Of a stretch of DNA of 32,861 nt, positions 8,112 through 16,417 are shown one piece after another. The DNA is from Candidatus Bathyarchaeota archaeon (GTDB taxonomy: Archaea > Thermoproteota > Bathyarchaeia > Bathyarchaeales > UBA233). The stretch lies in assembly GCA_029907045.1 (NCBI GenBank), contig JARYMR010000003.1:1-32861 (forward strand), given 5' to 3'. The notes under the pieces were generated by a model. That model was not told the DNA's origin. It did no database searches and was given only the letters and a program-made list of their open reading frames with translations. Within the stretch, counting starts at the first letter, position 1. Each line of letters starts with the position of its first letter. Both the position numbers and the translations under genes were made by a program.

Positions 8112-9065
8112 ATGAAAACAAAAATAATCTTCTCAGAAAAATGCCTAAACTATGGATTCTCACACATAGAAAGCCCAGAAAGAGTCAGAAAAGCCTACGA
8201 AATCTTAAAGCAGAAAGGCTACGAATTCTTAACACCAGAACCAGTCCCAGAAGAATCCTTGCTAAAGGTTCATGACGCCGAATACTTATGGAATCTAAAA
8301 AAGGGCTTCGTAGAAGACGCAGACACACCAGCCTACGAAAACATCTACGAATATGTAAGACTTTCTGCGGGAGGAGCCATTTTAGCAGCTGAAAACAATG
8401 GTTTTTCTCTCATGAGACCTCCGGGGCATCATGTAGGCAGAAATGGCGCTGCGATGGACGCATACACCAGAGGTTTTTGTTATCTGAATAATATTGCTAT
8501 AGCAGTGAAACATTTGGACAAGCCAACCCTAATCTTGGATATTGACGGCCATCACGGAAACGGAACACAGGAAATTTTCTCCAGAGACCCGAAAGTAACT
8601 TATGTTTCATTGCATAGGCATCCTCATTATCCTAGAACGGGTTACGGTTGCGAGGCAAACTGCCTAAACTTTCCATTGTGGGCTGATTGTGGAGGAGAAG
8701 TTTACTTAAAAACTCTTGATGAAGCCTTAAGAAAAGTTGACATGAAAAAGTTCGAGGTTGTTGCGGTTTCCGCTGGGTTTGATGCCCACGCTGGAGACCT
8801 TGCCTCCTTGGGTTTGACAGAAAAGACTTACAGAGAAATAGGAAAACGCATAGCGGCATTGAAAAAACCTACATTCTTCGTTTTAGAGGGCGGCTACCAT
8901 GGCGAAAATATTGGGAAAGACATAGACCAATTACTAAAGGGAATGGAAACATGGCCCCCATTAATTTTATGTAAAATTTGCATGGTTAATTTCCTTTTTA
9001 GTGGAAGCGATAAGTTTTTAAATTTCTCCAAAATATTTTCGCCGAGGGGATTTATAAATGGCTGA
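8112..9065 (+). CDS. Histone deacetylase-fold (class II-like) amidohydrolase
   Basis: The protein has the arginase/deacetylase fold and a full zinc site. RPPGHH gives the histidine pair of the charge relay, DIDGHHGNGTQ gives two zinc ligands, SAGFDAHAGD gives the third, and LEGGYH gives the transition-state tyrosine. The substrate may be acetyl-lysine in a protein or a small acetylated amine such as an acetylpolyamine; sequence cannot decide. The normal family end is around LLKGMET. After that come about 37 extra residues (WPPLILCKICM onward) of intergenic-like composition that run over the promoter and first eight bases of the next gene, probably because an older stop was lost. Confidence 0.88.
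   Translation: MKTKIIFSEKCLNYGFSHIESPERVRKAYEILKQKGYEFLTPEPVPEESLLKVHDAEYLWNLKKGFVEDADTPAYENIYEYVRLSAGGAILAAENNGFSLMRPPGHHVGRNGAAMDAYTRGFCYLNNIAIAVKHLDKPTLILDIDGHHGNGTQEIFSRDPKVTYVSLHRHPHYPRTGYGCEANCLNFPLWADCGGEVYLKTLDEALRKVDMKKFEVVAVSAGFDAHAGDLASLGLTEKTYREIGKRIAALKKPTFFVLEGGYHGENIGKDIDQLLKGMETWPPLILCKICMVNFLFSGSDKFLNFSKIFSPRGFING
9016..9023 (+). promoter_or_regulatory. TATA box for the TIP49-like gene
   Basis: TTTTAAAT lies 34 bases upstream of the ATG at 9058, and GAGGGG at 9044-9049 serves as ribosome site. Both are within the extended tail of the upstream deacetylase-like frame. Confidence 0.4.
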
Positions 9066-10431
9066 AATTAAGGAGGTCCCCTCCAAAATCAGCCGTTTTG
9101 AACGAGTAGGAGCCCACACACACATTAAAGGTTTAGGATTAGACAAAAATCTGAAAGCAGTAAAAGTCAAAGATGGCATGGTAGGCCAAGAAAAAGCAAG
9201 GGAAGCTGCTGGTTTAGTTGTTGAGATGATAAAGGAAGGAAAGTTAAGCGGAAAAACTGTGATTCTGGCGGGTCCGCCGGGGACTGGGAAGACAGCCATC
9301 GCTGTTGCCATATCCAGAGAGTTGGGTCCTAACGTTCCCTTCATACAAATGAGCGGCAGCGAAATCTACAGCAGCGAACGAAAGAAAACAGAAGTTTTAA
9401 TCGAAGCTATAAGAAAATGCATCGGCGTTGAAATTCATGAAATGCGCAAAGTGTATGAGGGCGAAGTTGTAGGCATTGACATAAGAACAACATCGCATCC
9501 CTATAACCCATACCAAAAGATTCCAGAAAGCGTACGAATAACATTAAAAACCACCAAACAAGAAAAAACCATTGAAGCAGGAGCCTCCATTGCCCAACAA
9601 ATAATCCAGCAAGGAATAACCGAGGGGCATGTCATCCAGATAGATGCGGAAACGGGAAGGGTGGCAAACCTCGGTTTAAGCCTAGAAAGCACAAAAGGCA
9701 AAACCTATGATGTGGATACAAGCCAAAAAATTCCTAGACCAACAGGCGACGTTTTAAAGGAGAAAGAGTTTGTTTACTCGCTTACCTTGGCAGATTTAGA
9801 CGAACTCAACGCCAGACAAAGGTCAGGGGGATTTTTCTCGCTGTTTTTTGGAGGTTCAGAATCAAAGGAAATAGACACGGAAGTGCGCATGGCTGTAGAC
9901 CAACAAGTAAAGGAATGGGTGGATTCTGGAAAAGCCTTCATACACCCAGGCGTCCTATTCATAGACGACAGCCACCTACTAGATTTGGAAGCCTTCAGCT
10001 TTCTCGGAAGAGCCCTGGAAAGCGAACTTGTTCCAATAATTATTTTGGCAACAAACCGAGGCGTAACAACCATCCGCGGCACAGACGTAAAAAGCCCCAT
10101 GGGCTTCCCATTAGACCTTCTAGACCGCTCAGTCATAATTGCGACTCATGAGTATGACGCAGAAAGCATAAAAGAAATTCTAAGCATACGGGCAAGAGAA
10201 GAAAAGGTTACCATAGAAAATGACGCCCTAGAGAGACTTACAAATATTGGAGCAAAATCTTCGCTCAGATATGCTGTGCAACTCCTCAGCCTAGCAGCCC
10301 AAAACGCCACAGCCATGAAACGCAAAAGCGTCACTCTTGAGGATGTGGAGAGAGTTGATGCCCTATTCATGGATATAGGCGAAGCCAGCGAGCACTTGAG
10401 GAAATATGAAGAAAAACTGATGTACCATTAG
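9058..10431 (+). CDS. TIP49/RuvBL-family AAA+ ATPase
   Basis: The protein has 457 residues and matches archaeal relatives of eukaryotic RuvBL1/RuvBL2. The order is: N-terminal segment with RVGAHTHIKGLGLD, Walker A GPPGTGKT at 72-79, the insertion domain (about 120-260, including HVIQIDAETGRV), Walker B LFIDDSHLLD around 300-309, sensor 1 ILATNRG, and the C-terminal SLRYAVQLL sensor 2 region. The usual DEVH box reads DDSH here (Asp303, Asp304), so the expected catalytic glutamate is an aspartate. Eukaryotic members work as rings in chromatin remodelling and RNP assembly; the archaeal role is not settled. The gene overlaps the deacetylase-like frame by eight bases. Confidence 0.9.
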   Translation: MAEIKEVPSKISRFERVGAHTHIKGLGLDKNLKAVKVKDGMVGQEKAREAAGLVVEMIKEGKLSGKTVILAGPPGTGKTAIAVAISRELGPNVPFIQMSGSEIYSSERKKTEVLIEAIRKCIGVEIHEMRKVYEGEVVGIDIRTTSHPYNPYQKIPESVRITLKTTKQEKTIEAGASIAQQIIQQGITEGHVIQIDAETGRVANLGLSLESTKGKTYDVDTSQKIPRPTGDVLKEKEFVYSLTLADLDELNARQRSGGFFSLFFGGSESKEIDTEVRMAVDQQVKEWVDSGKAFIHPGVLFIDDSHLLDLEAFSFLGRALESELVPIIILATNRGVTTIRGTDVKSPMGFPLDLLDRSVIIATHEYDAESIKEILSIRAREEKVTIENDALERLTNIGAKSSLRYAVQLLSLAAQNATAMKRKSVTLEDVERVDALFMDIGEASEHLRKYEEKLMYH

Positions 10432-10503
10432 CAGCTGCACAATTTTTCTTTTCTCAAAAATGCAGTTTGGGAAAGTTTCTTTAAGCTAAAACTTTAACGC
10501 CAA

Positions 10504-10512
10504 TTTTAAATA
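10504..10512 (+). promoter_or_regulatory. TATA box for the V4R-protein gene
   Basis: TTTTAAATA lies 39 bases before the TTG start at 10552. Transcription would begin near 10535, just before GGAG at 10538-10541. Confidence 0.45.
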
Positions 10513-10551
10513 GAAGTTAAAAAGAAACGTTCACTACGGAGTATTGATCAT

Positions 10552-11346
10552 TTGAAAGATTTAAATTCCTTTGACATCGGTCGAATAATTATTACTGAAG
10601 GAAGCAGGATTTACGGTTTCGCCATAGAGGCAAGCTATGAAAAAGGTGTTTTGCGTCAACTTGGCGAGTTGGTGAAGAAATATGGGGTTATGGTGCGGTG
10701 CATTCAAATTTCAATGCCAAAACCCTCAGATGAAACTGCTAAAGCAATAGTTTTCATAGACTTTTCGCAGTCTAGACTTTCGCCAGAAGAAGCGGAAAAA
10801 ATTCTCAAAAATCAAAAATTTGTTAAATCGGTTAAGCTCCTAAAACCAGTGACTGACAAATTTGTCAGCGACCCCCACTATTTCCCCCTTACAACAATGG
10901 ATGAAAGAGCAATAATTTTCAGAAAAGAAATCTACGAAGGAATCTTTAAGGGCGTAAGAAGCCAATTTGGCACGGCAGGAGAAGCCTTTCTTTATTACAT
11001 AGGATTCGAAATTGGAAAACGTGCCTACCAAAGTTATAGTAAACTATCTGGAACAGAAAATTTTGAAGCCTTGATTGCCACAGCAAAAGCCGTCAACCTC
11101 ACATTGGGCTGGAGCATCCTAAAAGAGGCAAAAATAAATGAGAGAACAAAAACTGCAATCGTTATCCTACTAGAAAATTTTGAATGCGACCTCGCAAGAG
11201 GACACGGAAAAGCTTACAGCCAATTCTACAGAGGCGCCATTGCAGGCATATTCACGCAATATTTTAAAACTGAAATGAAAGCCGAAGAAACCAAATGCAT
11301 AGCAAAAGGAGACCCATACTGCCAATTTGAAATCAAACAAGCATAA
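10552..11346 (+). CDS. V4R-domain protein with ACT-like N-terminal region
   Basis: The protein has 264 residues. The C-terminal half (about 105-262) is a V4R (4-vinyl reductase) domain, a small-molecule or hydrocarbon-binding fold. Its signature CIAKGDPYCQFEI ends the protein, and GAIAGIFTQYF precedes it. The first 100 residues look like an ACT-type ligand-binding region, with alternating strands and helices from SYEKGVLRQLGELVKKYG. There is no DNA-binding domain, so it is more likely a sensor or adaptor than a regulator by itself. The start is TTG with GGAG ten bases upstream. The ligand is unknown. Confidence 0.8.
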   Translation: MKDLNSFDIGRIIITEGSRIYGFAIEASYEKGVLRQLGELVKKYGVMVRCIQISMPKPSDETAKAIVFIDFSQSRLSPEEAEKILKNQKFVKSVKLLKPVTDKFVSDPHYFPLTTMDERAIIFRKEIYEGIFKGVRSQFGTAGEAFLYYIGFEIGKRAYQSYSKLSGTENFEALIATAKAVNLTLGWSILKEAKINERTKTAIVILLENFECDLARGHGKAYSQFYRGAIAGIFTQYFKTEMKAEETKCIAKGDPYCQFEIKQA

Positions 11347-11392
11347 AACAAACAATAACCAAATATTTAATTTACATTTTCCTAAACTGTTT

Positions 11393-11471
11393 TGGCGGGC
11401 CCGCTGGGATTTGAACCCAGGATCTCCGGCTCCGCAGGCCAGCGTCCTAATCCGTACTAGACTACGGGCCC
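11393..11471 (-). tRNA. tRNA-Arg (anticodon GCG)
   Basis: A full cloverleaf can be folded on the minus strand. The acceptor is GGGCCCG with CGGGCCC, the D stem GTCT with GGAC, the anticodon stem CTGGC with GCCGG, the anticodon loop CTGCGGA, and the T arm CTGGG-TTCAAAT-CCCAG, followed by discriminator G. The anticodon reads GCG, for CGC and CGU codons. CCA is encoded at 11393-11395. No intron is present. The mature body is 76 nucleotides. Confidence 0.95.
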
Positions 11472-11494
11472 ACAAGAACAAATCTGGTCATTGC

Positions 11495-11502
11495 TAATAA
11501 AA
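11495..11502 (-). promoter_or_regulatory. TATA box for tRNA-Arg
   Basis: On the minus strand TTTTATTA lies 23 bases upstream of the tRNA 5' end, the expected distance for transcription starting at the first tRNA base. It occupies the short gap after the lysyl-tRNA synthetase stop. Confidence 0.4.
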
Positions 11503-11508
11503 GGGTTT

Positions 11509-13113
11509 TTAATTGCCTTTTAGGATTCTTTCTAAAGCGTCTATAACGTTTTGTTTTCCCATGGCCAGGATGTATGGGCCTAGTCTTGGTCCTTGGGGTA
11601 CGCCTAAGAGAATTGTGTATAGTGTTTTAAAGAAAGTTGCTGGTTGGATGTTGTGTTTTTTGGCTGTGTTGAATATAGCGTTTTGGATTTTTTCAGCTTC
11701 ATTTTCAACTTTTAAGGTTTCGATTAATTCCTTTATTGCTTCTTTTTCCTCTAGCGTTAGCGTTACTGCCGTCTCTTTTATTTCCTCGAAATCTCTTATC
11801 CAGTTAAAGGTGTATTTAATGCGCTTCTTCAAGTTTTCATCTAAGGTTTGATCTTTTCGTAGGTAGCCATAACTTCTGAGTTTTTCGGTGATAAATTCCT
11901 CCTCTCTTCCTTTTGGTGCCATTTTAGCCAAGAACGTTAACAGGTTATATGGCACTTTGATGCTTGGTTTTGATGGGGGCTTCATCACCCAGCAGTATTC
12001 GTATAATCCTCTAAGTTTTGCGAGTTCCCTTTCATCTTTCAGCTTTTTTGCTCCGAAGTATATGTCTTCTAGATAATCAAGTTCGTTCATGTATGCTGGT
12101 ATGTCTGTAACGTCTAAGGTGCGGGTTCCAACAAACCTTTTCAACATTAGCAAAAGTAGTGATTGAGGAGAACCATAACGGAACCAAACTTGTGGTGTAA
12201 AAACATTTCCTGTAGATTTTGAAATTTTTCGTCCGCTTTTGTCTAGGAACATTTCATACATGGCGTGGGAGGGAGGTTCATAGCCAAGGATTTCACGGCA
12301 GATTCTATCGTTTATGCGAACAGAATCGGCTATGTCTTTGCCATAAGCCTCAAATCTTATGTCAAGAGCCTTCCATCGTGCAGCAAACTCGCCTTTCCAT
12401 GAAAGCTTGCCTTCGCCCTTCTTTACGTTAGCTTCGCCTTTGAAGCCGCAGCCTTCAATCCATCTGCCTTTAATTTCCATTCCTTCGCAAATGTAGAGAA
12501 CTTTATTTTCTTTTGGCAGGTATTCTAGGGATTTGGTTGTGTATATGCGCCCGCAGTTTTCGCATATTGGAAAATATGGTAGAACTTCCATGTAACGCTC
12601 TTGTCCAACCTCTTCTTTGACGATTTCGCCGACTTTTTTAGCGTTCAAAAGCAAAGCCTCAACCTCTTTATTCAGAATTCCTTTTTCATAGGTTTCCTTA
12701 GCGGAAACGTAATGATATTCTATGGAGCACTTGTCCAAAGCCTCAAGCAGTAATGAACTCATATGTTTACCATAACTTTCATGGCAACCGAAGGGGTCTG
12801 GAATATCTGATACTGGAAAACCCAAATATTTTTCAAGAGATTTTGGCAAGCCAGCAGGAACCTTACGCAATCCATCCTTGTCATCACAGAAAGCAATCAG
12901 TTCTGAACGATAGTTTTGTTCCCTTAAGGCTAAGGTAACAGCATAAGAGCGGGCAGCATCACCCAAACTCCCAATGTGGGGAAAACCAGAAGCTCCCAAA
13001 CCCATCTCAGTTCTGATAAGGTCTAAACTTCTGCCCAGCTTCCGCTCCCTTTCAATTATTTTTGCTGCCATTTTATCGTACCATGTGCCTCTGCCAATAA
13101 TCTTCTTACTCAT
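11509..13113 (-). CDS. lysS: Lysyl-tRNA synthetase, class I
   Basis: This is the archaeal class I enzyme, unrelated to the class II bacterial/eukaryotic form. The HIGH motif appears in GASGFPHIGSLGD and the KMSKS motif as KISKSTGN. A cysteine set (CENCGRIY, then CEGMEIKG and EGCGF) resembles the zinc-like insert of the class. The C-terminal anticodon-binding part contains LLGVPQGPRLGPYIL. I choose ATG 13113 because AGGAG lies ten bases before it; an ATG at 13122 and a TTG at 13149 are in frame upstream. The resulting length is 534 residues. Confidence 0.94.
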   Translation of the reverse strand: MSKKIIGRGTWYDKMAAKIIERERKLGRSLDLIRTEMGLGASGFPHIGSLGDAARSYAVTLALREQNYRSELIAFCDDKDGLRKVPAGLPKSLEKYLGFPVSDIPDPFGCHESYGKHMSSLLLEALDKCSIEYHYVSAKETYEKGILNKEVEALLLNAKKVGEIVKEEVGQERYMEVLPYFPICENCGRIYTTKSLEYLPKENKVLYICEGMEIKGRWIEGCGFKGEANVKKGEGKLSWKGEFAARWKALDIRFEAYGKDIADSVRINDRICREILGYEPPSHAMYEMFLDKSGRKISKSTGNVFTPQVWFRYGSPQSLLLLMLKRFVGTRTLDVTDIPAYMNELDYLEDIYFGAKKLKDERELAKLRGLYEYCWVMKPPSKPSIKVPYNLLTFLAKMAPKGREEEFITEKLRSYGYLRKDQTLDENLKKRIKYTFNWIRDFEEIKETAVTLTLEEKEAIKELIETLKVENEAEKIQNAIFNTAKKHNIQPATFFKTLYTILLGVPQGPRLGPYILAMGKQNVIDALERILKGN

Positions 13114-13203
13114 CGCAGCCATGCTCCTAATAGCATAATTAGGAAACAAATAAAAATGTTACAGAAATAACTAGGCAGAACCATAAAAATAGAGGGATTG
13201 TGG

Positions 13204-14238
13204 TTACTCGAGTTTTGTTCCACAGTTGGGACAGAACTTAACTCCAGCTTGAACCTCGGTGCCACATTTTGGACATTTACTAGTGGCTTGCAATGGCGTT
13301 CCGCAGTTGCCGCAGAATTTCGTTCCAGCAGGGTTTGATGTGCCACATTTGGGACATGTGATGCCTACAGCTTGTAATGGTGCGCCGCAATTGTTGCAGA
13401 ACTTTGCTGTTTGTGGATTTTGGAAGTTGCATTTTGGACATAATACCATAGGTGCTGCTGGCGCTGGCGCCGCTGCTGGCTGAAGCACTTGCGGAAGAAT
13501 CACTGCTCCGGCACCTACGGCCGCTCCTGGGCTTTTTGATAGGCTTTCAGCTGATTTTTGGACCGTTTCCATTCTTAGAACTTCTGTTGCGCCGACTCCA
13601 GTTTTTATGTAGAATAATCTGTCTCTCCACTCTGGGGTTGTGTCGATTCCTTCAAACTTCACGTCAATAAGTTCAAGCCCTATCCGTGAAAAGGCGTCGA
13701 AGAGCACATTTTTTGCGAGAAGGCTTGTTTCGTCAAGTTTGCCGTACACGTCTGCCAGTGAATATTGGCTTAATGTGTCAATGAGTCTCTCGTTAAAGTA
13801 ACCCCTTAGAAAGTTTTGCAACCCATCCGTTGTAAAGGCTCCTTGTCCGCCAACAACCTCGTTGACGAAAAGGTTTGGTTCTTCAACTCTGAACCAGAAA
13901 CCACCAAAGAATTTAAGCGGCGCAAGCTCTTTGGTTTGTCCTTGCGCTCCAAACTTTCCTTGGAACTGCTTCAAAGAGACAAAGACAATTGTGGCTCTGA
14001 AAGGAACCTTGTCAAACCCGGCAATTTTTGAAATTATCTTTGTCAGTAATGGCAGATTTGCTGTTGTTAAGACATGGCGTCCAGCTCTGAAAACATCGTA
14101 GGCTTTGCCGTCTCTGAAGAAAACTGCAGCTTCATATTCGTGGACGATGAGGTTGTCTCCCCATACAATTTCTTCTACGGGATATTTCCAAACAATATCT
14201 CCTTCTCTCGCTCCAACCCATTCAATAACTTTTGGCAC
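13204..14238 (-). CDS. SPFH-domain protein with three C-terminal zinc ribbons
   Basis: The protein has 344 residues. The first 220 form an SPFH/virion-core-like (YdjI-type) domain, beginning VIEWVGAREGDIVWKYP with the HEYEAAVFFRDGKAYDVF segment. An alanine/proline-rich linker (about 240-263) leads to three CxxC-x10-CxxC ribbons with cysteines at 267/270/281/284, 295/298/309/312 and 322/325/336/339. No transmembrane helix is evident. The start is GTG with a near-perfect AAGGAGGTG seven bases upstream, so it should be well translated. It is last in the minus-strand operon. SPFH proteins form membrane-associated oligomers; the specific role here is unknown. Confidence 0.85.
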   Translation of the reverse strand: MPKVIEWVGAREGDIVWKYPVEEIVWGDNLIVHEYEAAVFFRDGKAYDVFRAGRHVLTTANLPLLTKIISKIAGFDKVPFRATIVFVSLKQFQGKFGAQGQTKELAPLKFFGGFWFRVEEPNLFVNEVVGGQGAFTTDGLQNFLRGYFNERLIDTLSQYSLADVYGKLDETSLLAKNVLFDAFSRIGLELIDVKFEGIDTTPEWRDRLFYIKTGVGATEVLRMETVQKSAESLSKSPGAAVGAGAVILPQVLQPAAAPAPAAPMVLCPKCNFQNPQTAKFCNNCGAPLQAVGITCPKCGTSNPAGTKFCGNCGTPLQATSKCPKCGTEVQAGVKFCPNCGTKLE

Positions 14239-14254
14239 TCAACTTCACCTCCTT

Positions 14255-15451
14255 TTAAATCGCTCCTTTAGGAATCCAAGGTCTTTGTCCAGCGATGACA
14301 CTTCCATTACATGCGTCAATTATCACGGAAAATGACCTCCCACCCATACGATATTCTATAAACCACCAAGGTGCATATATTAGTTCAGGCTCTTCTAGGG
14401 GATAGGCTCCAACGTTAAAGCGTGAAACAAAAGTGTATCTTGACCTTACTTCTTGAAGGGCTAATCCTTTTGCTTTTTCCTTGGCTTCTTGAGCGCTTAT
14501 TTCAACATTTAGCGTTTCTTCTCCTGTTTTCTTGAAAGGCTCCTTCCTATCCAAAGGAATTTTGTAGGCGCCCACATCTGGCTGATATTGGGCTGCTTTG
14601 CGTGCCACAACAAGAACATCCATTGTTTCGCTTACAGAAACTCTTTCTTTTCTATCCGCTAAAGCCTTTCCCGCCCCTTTTCCAGCCCCGCCGAAAATGC
14701 TTCCAAGGGCTCCTCCTAGGGCTTGCATTGCCACTTCTTGGGCGAGTTGACTTTTTGTGTCCTTTGCCTTTACTAATGCTTTTTTGCCTTCAAGGTCTCC
14801 TTCAAGCTGAACAGTTACAGCCCAATTTGGAACATAACGAAGGAGAATGGCGCCCCATTCAGCTTTTTCAGCCATGCCCCGAGTTACGAAGATTCCTTTC
14901 GCTAAGTGATTTTTGGCTATTTCAAGCACTTGAGAACCAGTAAGCAAGATTGGCAGCATGCTACATCTTGGGGGCTGCTCACCAGTTGTGTTATTGACGT
15001 ATCCGCAGTAGTTGCATATTACGAGAATTTCTTCTGGATTATATGCGAGTGGAGCCCCGCAGTGCATGCAAGCCTCCAGTTTAGGTTTCGGCGCCGGCAG
15101 TTGTTGAGATTGAACAGGAGTAGGTGCAGCAGTCTGCGGCGTCGGTGAAATTCCGCCTAAACTCTTAGCCATTTCCATGGCTTCTTGTTTCTCTTGCTCC
15201 TTCCATCCAATCAAAGCGCTTGGATTGTCGCATGAATTTGCCAAAGCTTGCTCCACAACATCCATCAAATCGTTTGGTCCATCAACTTCCACATAAATAT
15301 CTTCGGGTACGCCTCTAACCTTAACCGTTGCCTTTTCAAAAAACCCCTTCTTTAATTCAAGCATGAAGCTTCTTTCGCCTGGAATGATTTTCTTAGTGCT
15401 CCAACCAACCTGTTTAAGGTATTCGGGAAGAACTTGTTGAAAATTTGCCAT
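14255..15451 (-). CDS. Zinc-ribbon protein, larger paralogue, unknown function
   Basis: The protein has 398 residues in three parts: an N-terminal alpha/beta domain (about 1-85), a Pro/Gln-rich linker, then a zinc ribbon (CMHCGAP...CNYCGY, cysteines at about 128, 131, 146, 149) followed by a region with a Gly/Ala-rich stretch (ALGGALGSIFGGAGKGAG) and the ending APWWFIEYRMGGRSFSVIID. The ribbon and the ending match the 250-residue protein at 16418-17170, so the two are paralogues. I start at ATG 15451 because GGAG lies five bases before it. The in-frame ATG at 15487 overlaps the upstream stop but its GGGAGG is too close. Sixteen bases separate it from the SPFH gene. Confidence 0.72.
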   Translation of the reverse strand: MANFQQVLPEYLKQVGWSTKKIIPGERSFMLELKKGFFEKATVKVRGVPEDIYVEVDGPNDLMDVVEQALANSCDNPSALIGWKEQEKQEAMEMAKSLGGISPTPQTAAPTPVQSQQLPAPKPKLEACMHCGAPLAYNPEEILVICNYCGYVNNTTGEQPPRCSMLPILLTGSQVLEIAKNHLAKGIFVTRGMAEKAEWGAILLRYVPNWAVTVQLEGDLEGKKALVKAKDTKSQLAQEVAMQALGGALGSIFGGAGKGAGKALADRKERVSVSETMDVLVVARKAAQYQPDVGAYKIPLDRKEPFKKTGEETLNVEISAQEAKEKAKGLALQEVRSRYTFVSRFNVGAYPLEEPELIYAPWWFIEYRMGGRSFSVIIDACNGSVIAGQRPWIPKGAI

Positions 15452-15483
15452 TTTTGCTCCAATTTGGCGATAACGGGCTGAGG

Positions 15484-16020
15484 TCATCCTCCCAATCCTC
15501 TAAGAATCTCTGACCGCTTATCCACAAGTCCATCAAGCTCTTCAACTTTTGATATTAATTCATCCATTGTTGTTCTCCACTCTTCTTTTCCAGGCTCCAG
15601 TTCGGTTACTTTTTCAACGTTGGCTTTTATGGCTTCGGCTTTTTCTATCAAACTTACGTCATATTCGAGTACAGTGTCAAGCTTGTCTTCTTTAACTTTG
15701 ATGGCATCAAACATTCCAGCATACCCAGCAACAGCCCTGTCTATGCGTTGGGTGACTCTATCAATTCGGGCTGTAAGCGTGTCAAATCTGAAAGTGTCTT
15801 CGCTTGAAAGTTTTTGGATGAGGGCTGGATTTGCGAATTTTCTTCTGAAAGCGGTTTTTGCAGCCTTAAGTCTATTCACAACTTCCATTCGCACAAGGCG
15901 GTCGCTTTCTCTTCTCAGTTCCTTCTCTTTGTAGCCTCTGTATCCGGGAATATACCCCATAATTCTCTCAAGAAGGCTTCGTTCTTTTCGCACTTTTTCA
16001 AAATAGTCTTTTCCACTCAT
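15484..16020 (-). CDS. Coiled-coil protein, unknown function
   Basis: The protein has 178 residues, highly charged and almost entirely helical. The N-terminal motif IMGYIPGYRGYKEKELRRESD is followed by long heptad-like stretches (RLKAAKTAFRRKF, RIDRVTQRIDRAVAG, and the C-terminal TMDELISKVEELDGLVDKRSEIL). It contains no cysteine, signal peptide or membrane helix. Its start overlaps the membrane-protein stop as ATGA, pointing to coupled translation. By position and form it could act like the PspA subunit of bacterial membrane-stress operons, but I see no PspA signature and do not assign it to that family. Confidence 0.7.
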   Translation of the reverse strand: MSGKDYFEKVRKERSLLERIMGYIPGYRGYKEKELRRESDRLVRMEVVNRLKAAKTAFRRKFANPALIQKLSSEDTFRFDTLTARIDRVTQRIDRAVAGYAGMFDAIKVKEDKLDTVLEYDVSLIEKAEAIKANVEKVTELEPGKEEWRTTMDELISKVEELDGLVDKRSEILRGLGG

Positions 16021-16358
16021 TTCTTGCTCCTCCAGTATGCAACTATACCTATAACAGCAATAACAATTAAAAGTATGCCTAAAACAACGAAGGCATTTAC
16101 TACATTATAGAAGGCGGAAGCAGCGGCGATAGCAAACATTATTATGCCCCAAACGAGATAATAAGTTGATTCTTTACCAGCCATAAAGGAAAAAATTATA
16201 GTATAAACCCCAAGGGGACCCAAAAGCCAAGCGGGAATGTTGAAAATATCAAGAGGAATAATGTTCATGCTGTAGATAACCACCGCCAATCCTACGGAGA
16301 TGACGAAAATAACGAGGGCGCCAACATTGTAATCCAATATTTTACGTTCAGCGTTCAT
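16017..16358 (-). CDS. Small integral membrane protein with four predicted helices
   Basis: The protein has 113 residues. Four hydrophobic segments are visible at about 11-30, 42-60, 67-84 and 88-109, ending in a basic YWRSKK tail. The short N-terminus (MNAERKILDYN) is polar. The arrangement resembles small four-helix modules such as the LiaI/LiaF-type region of envelope-stress proteins, but this is a resemblance of layout only. It is translationally coupled (ATGA overlap) to the coiled-coil gene, so it likely provides the membrane anchor of the operon products. A 59-base gap separates it from the upstream zinc-ribbon gene. Confidence 0.72.
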   Translation of the reverse strand: MNAERKILDYNVGALVIFVISVGLAVVIYSMNIIPLDIFNIPAWLLGPLGVYTIIFSFMAGKESTYYLVWGIIMFAIAAASAFYNVVNAFVVLGILLIVIAVIGIVAYWRSKK

Positions 16359-16417
16359 TTTTATTCCTCAAGGCATGTTTAACTTAGTATTTTGTATTTG
16401 CTTCTTTTAAAGTTTCA

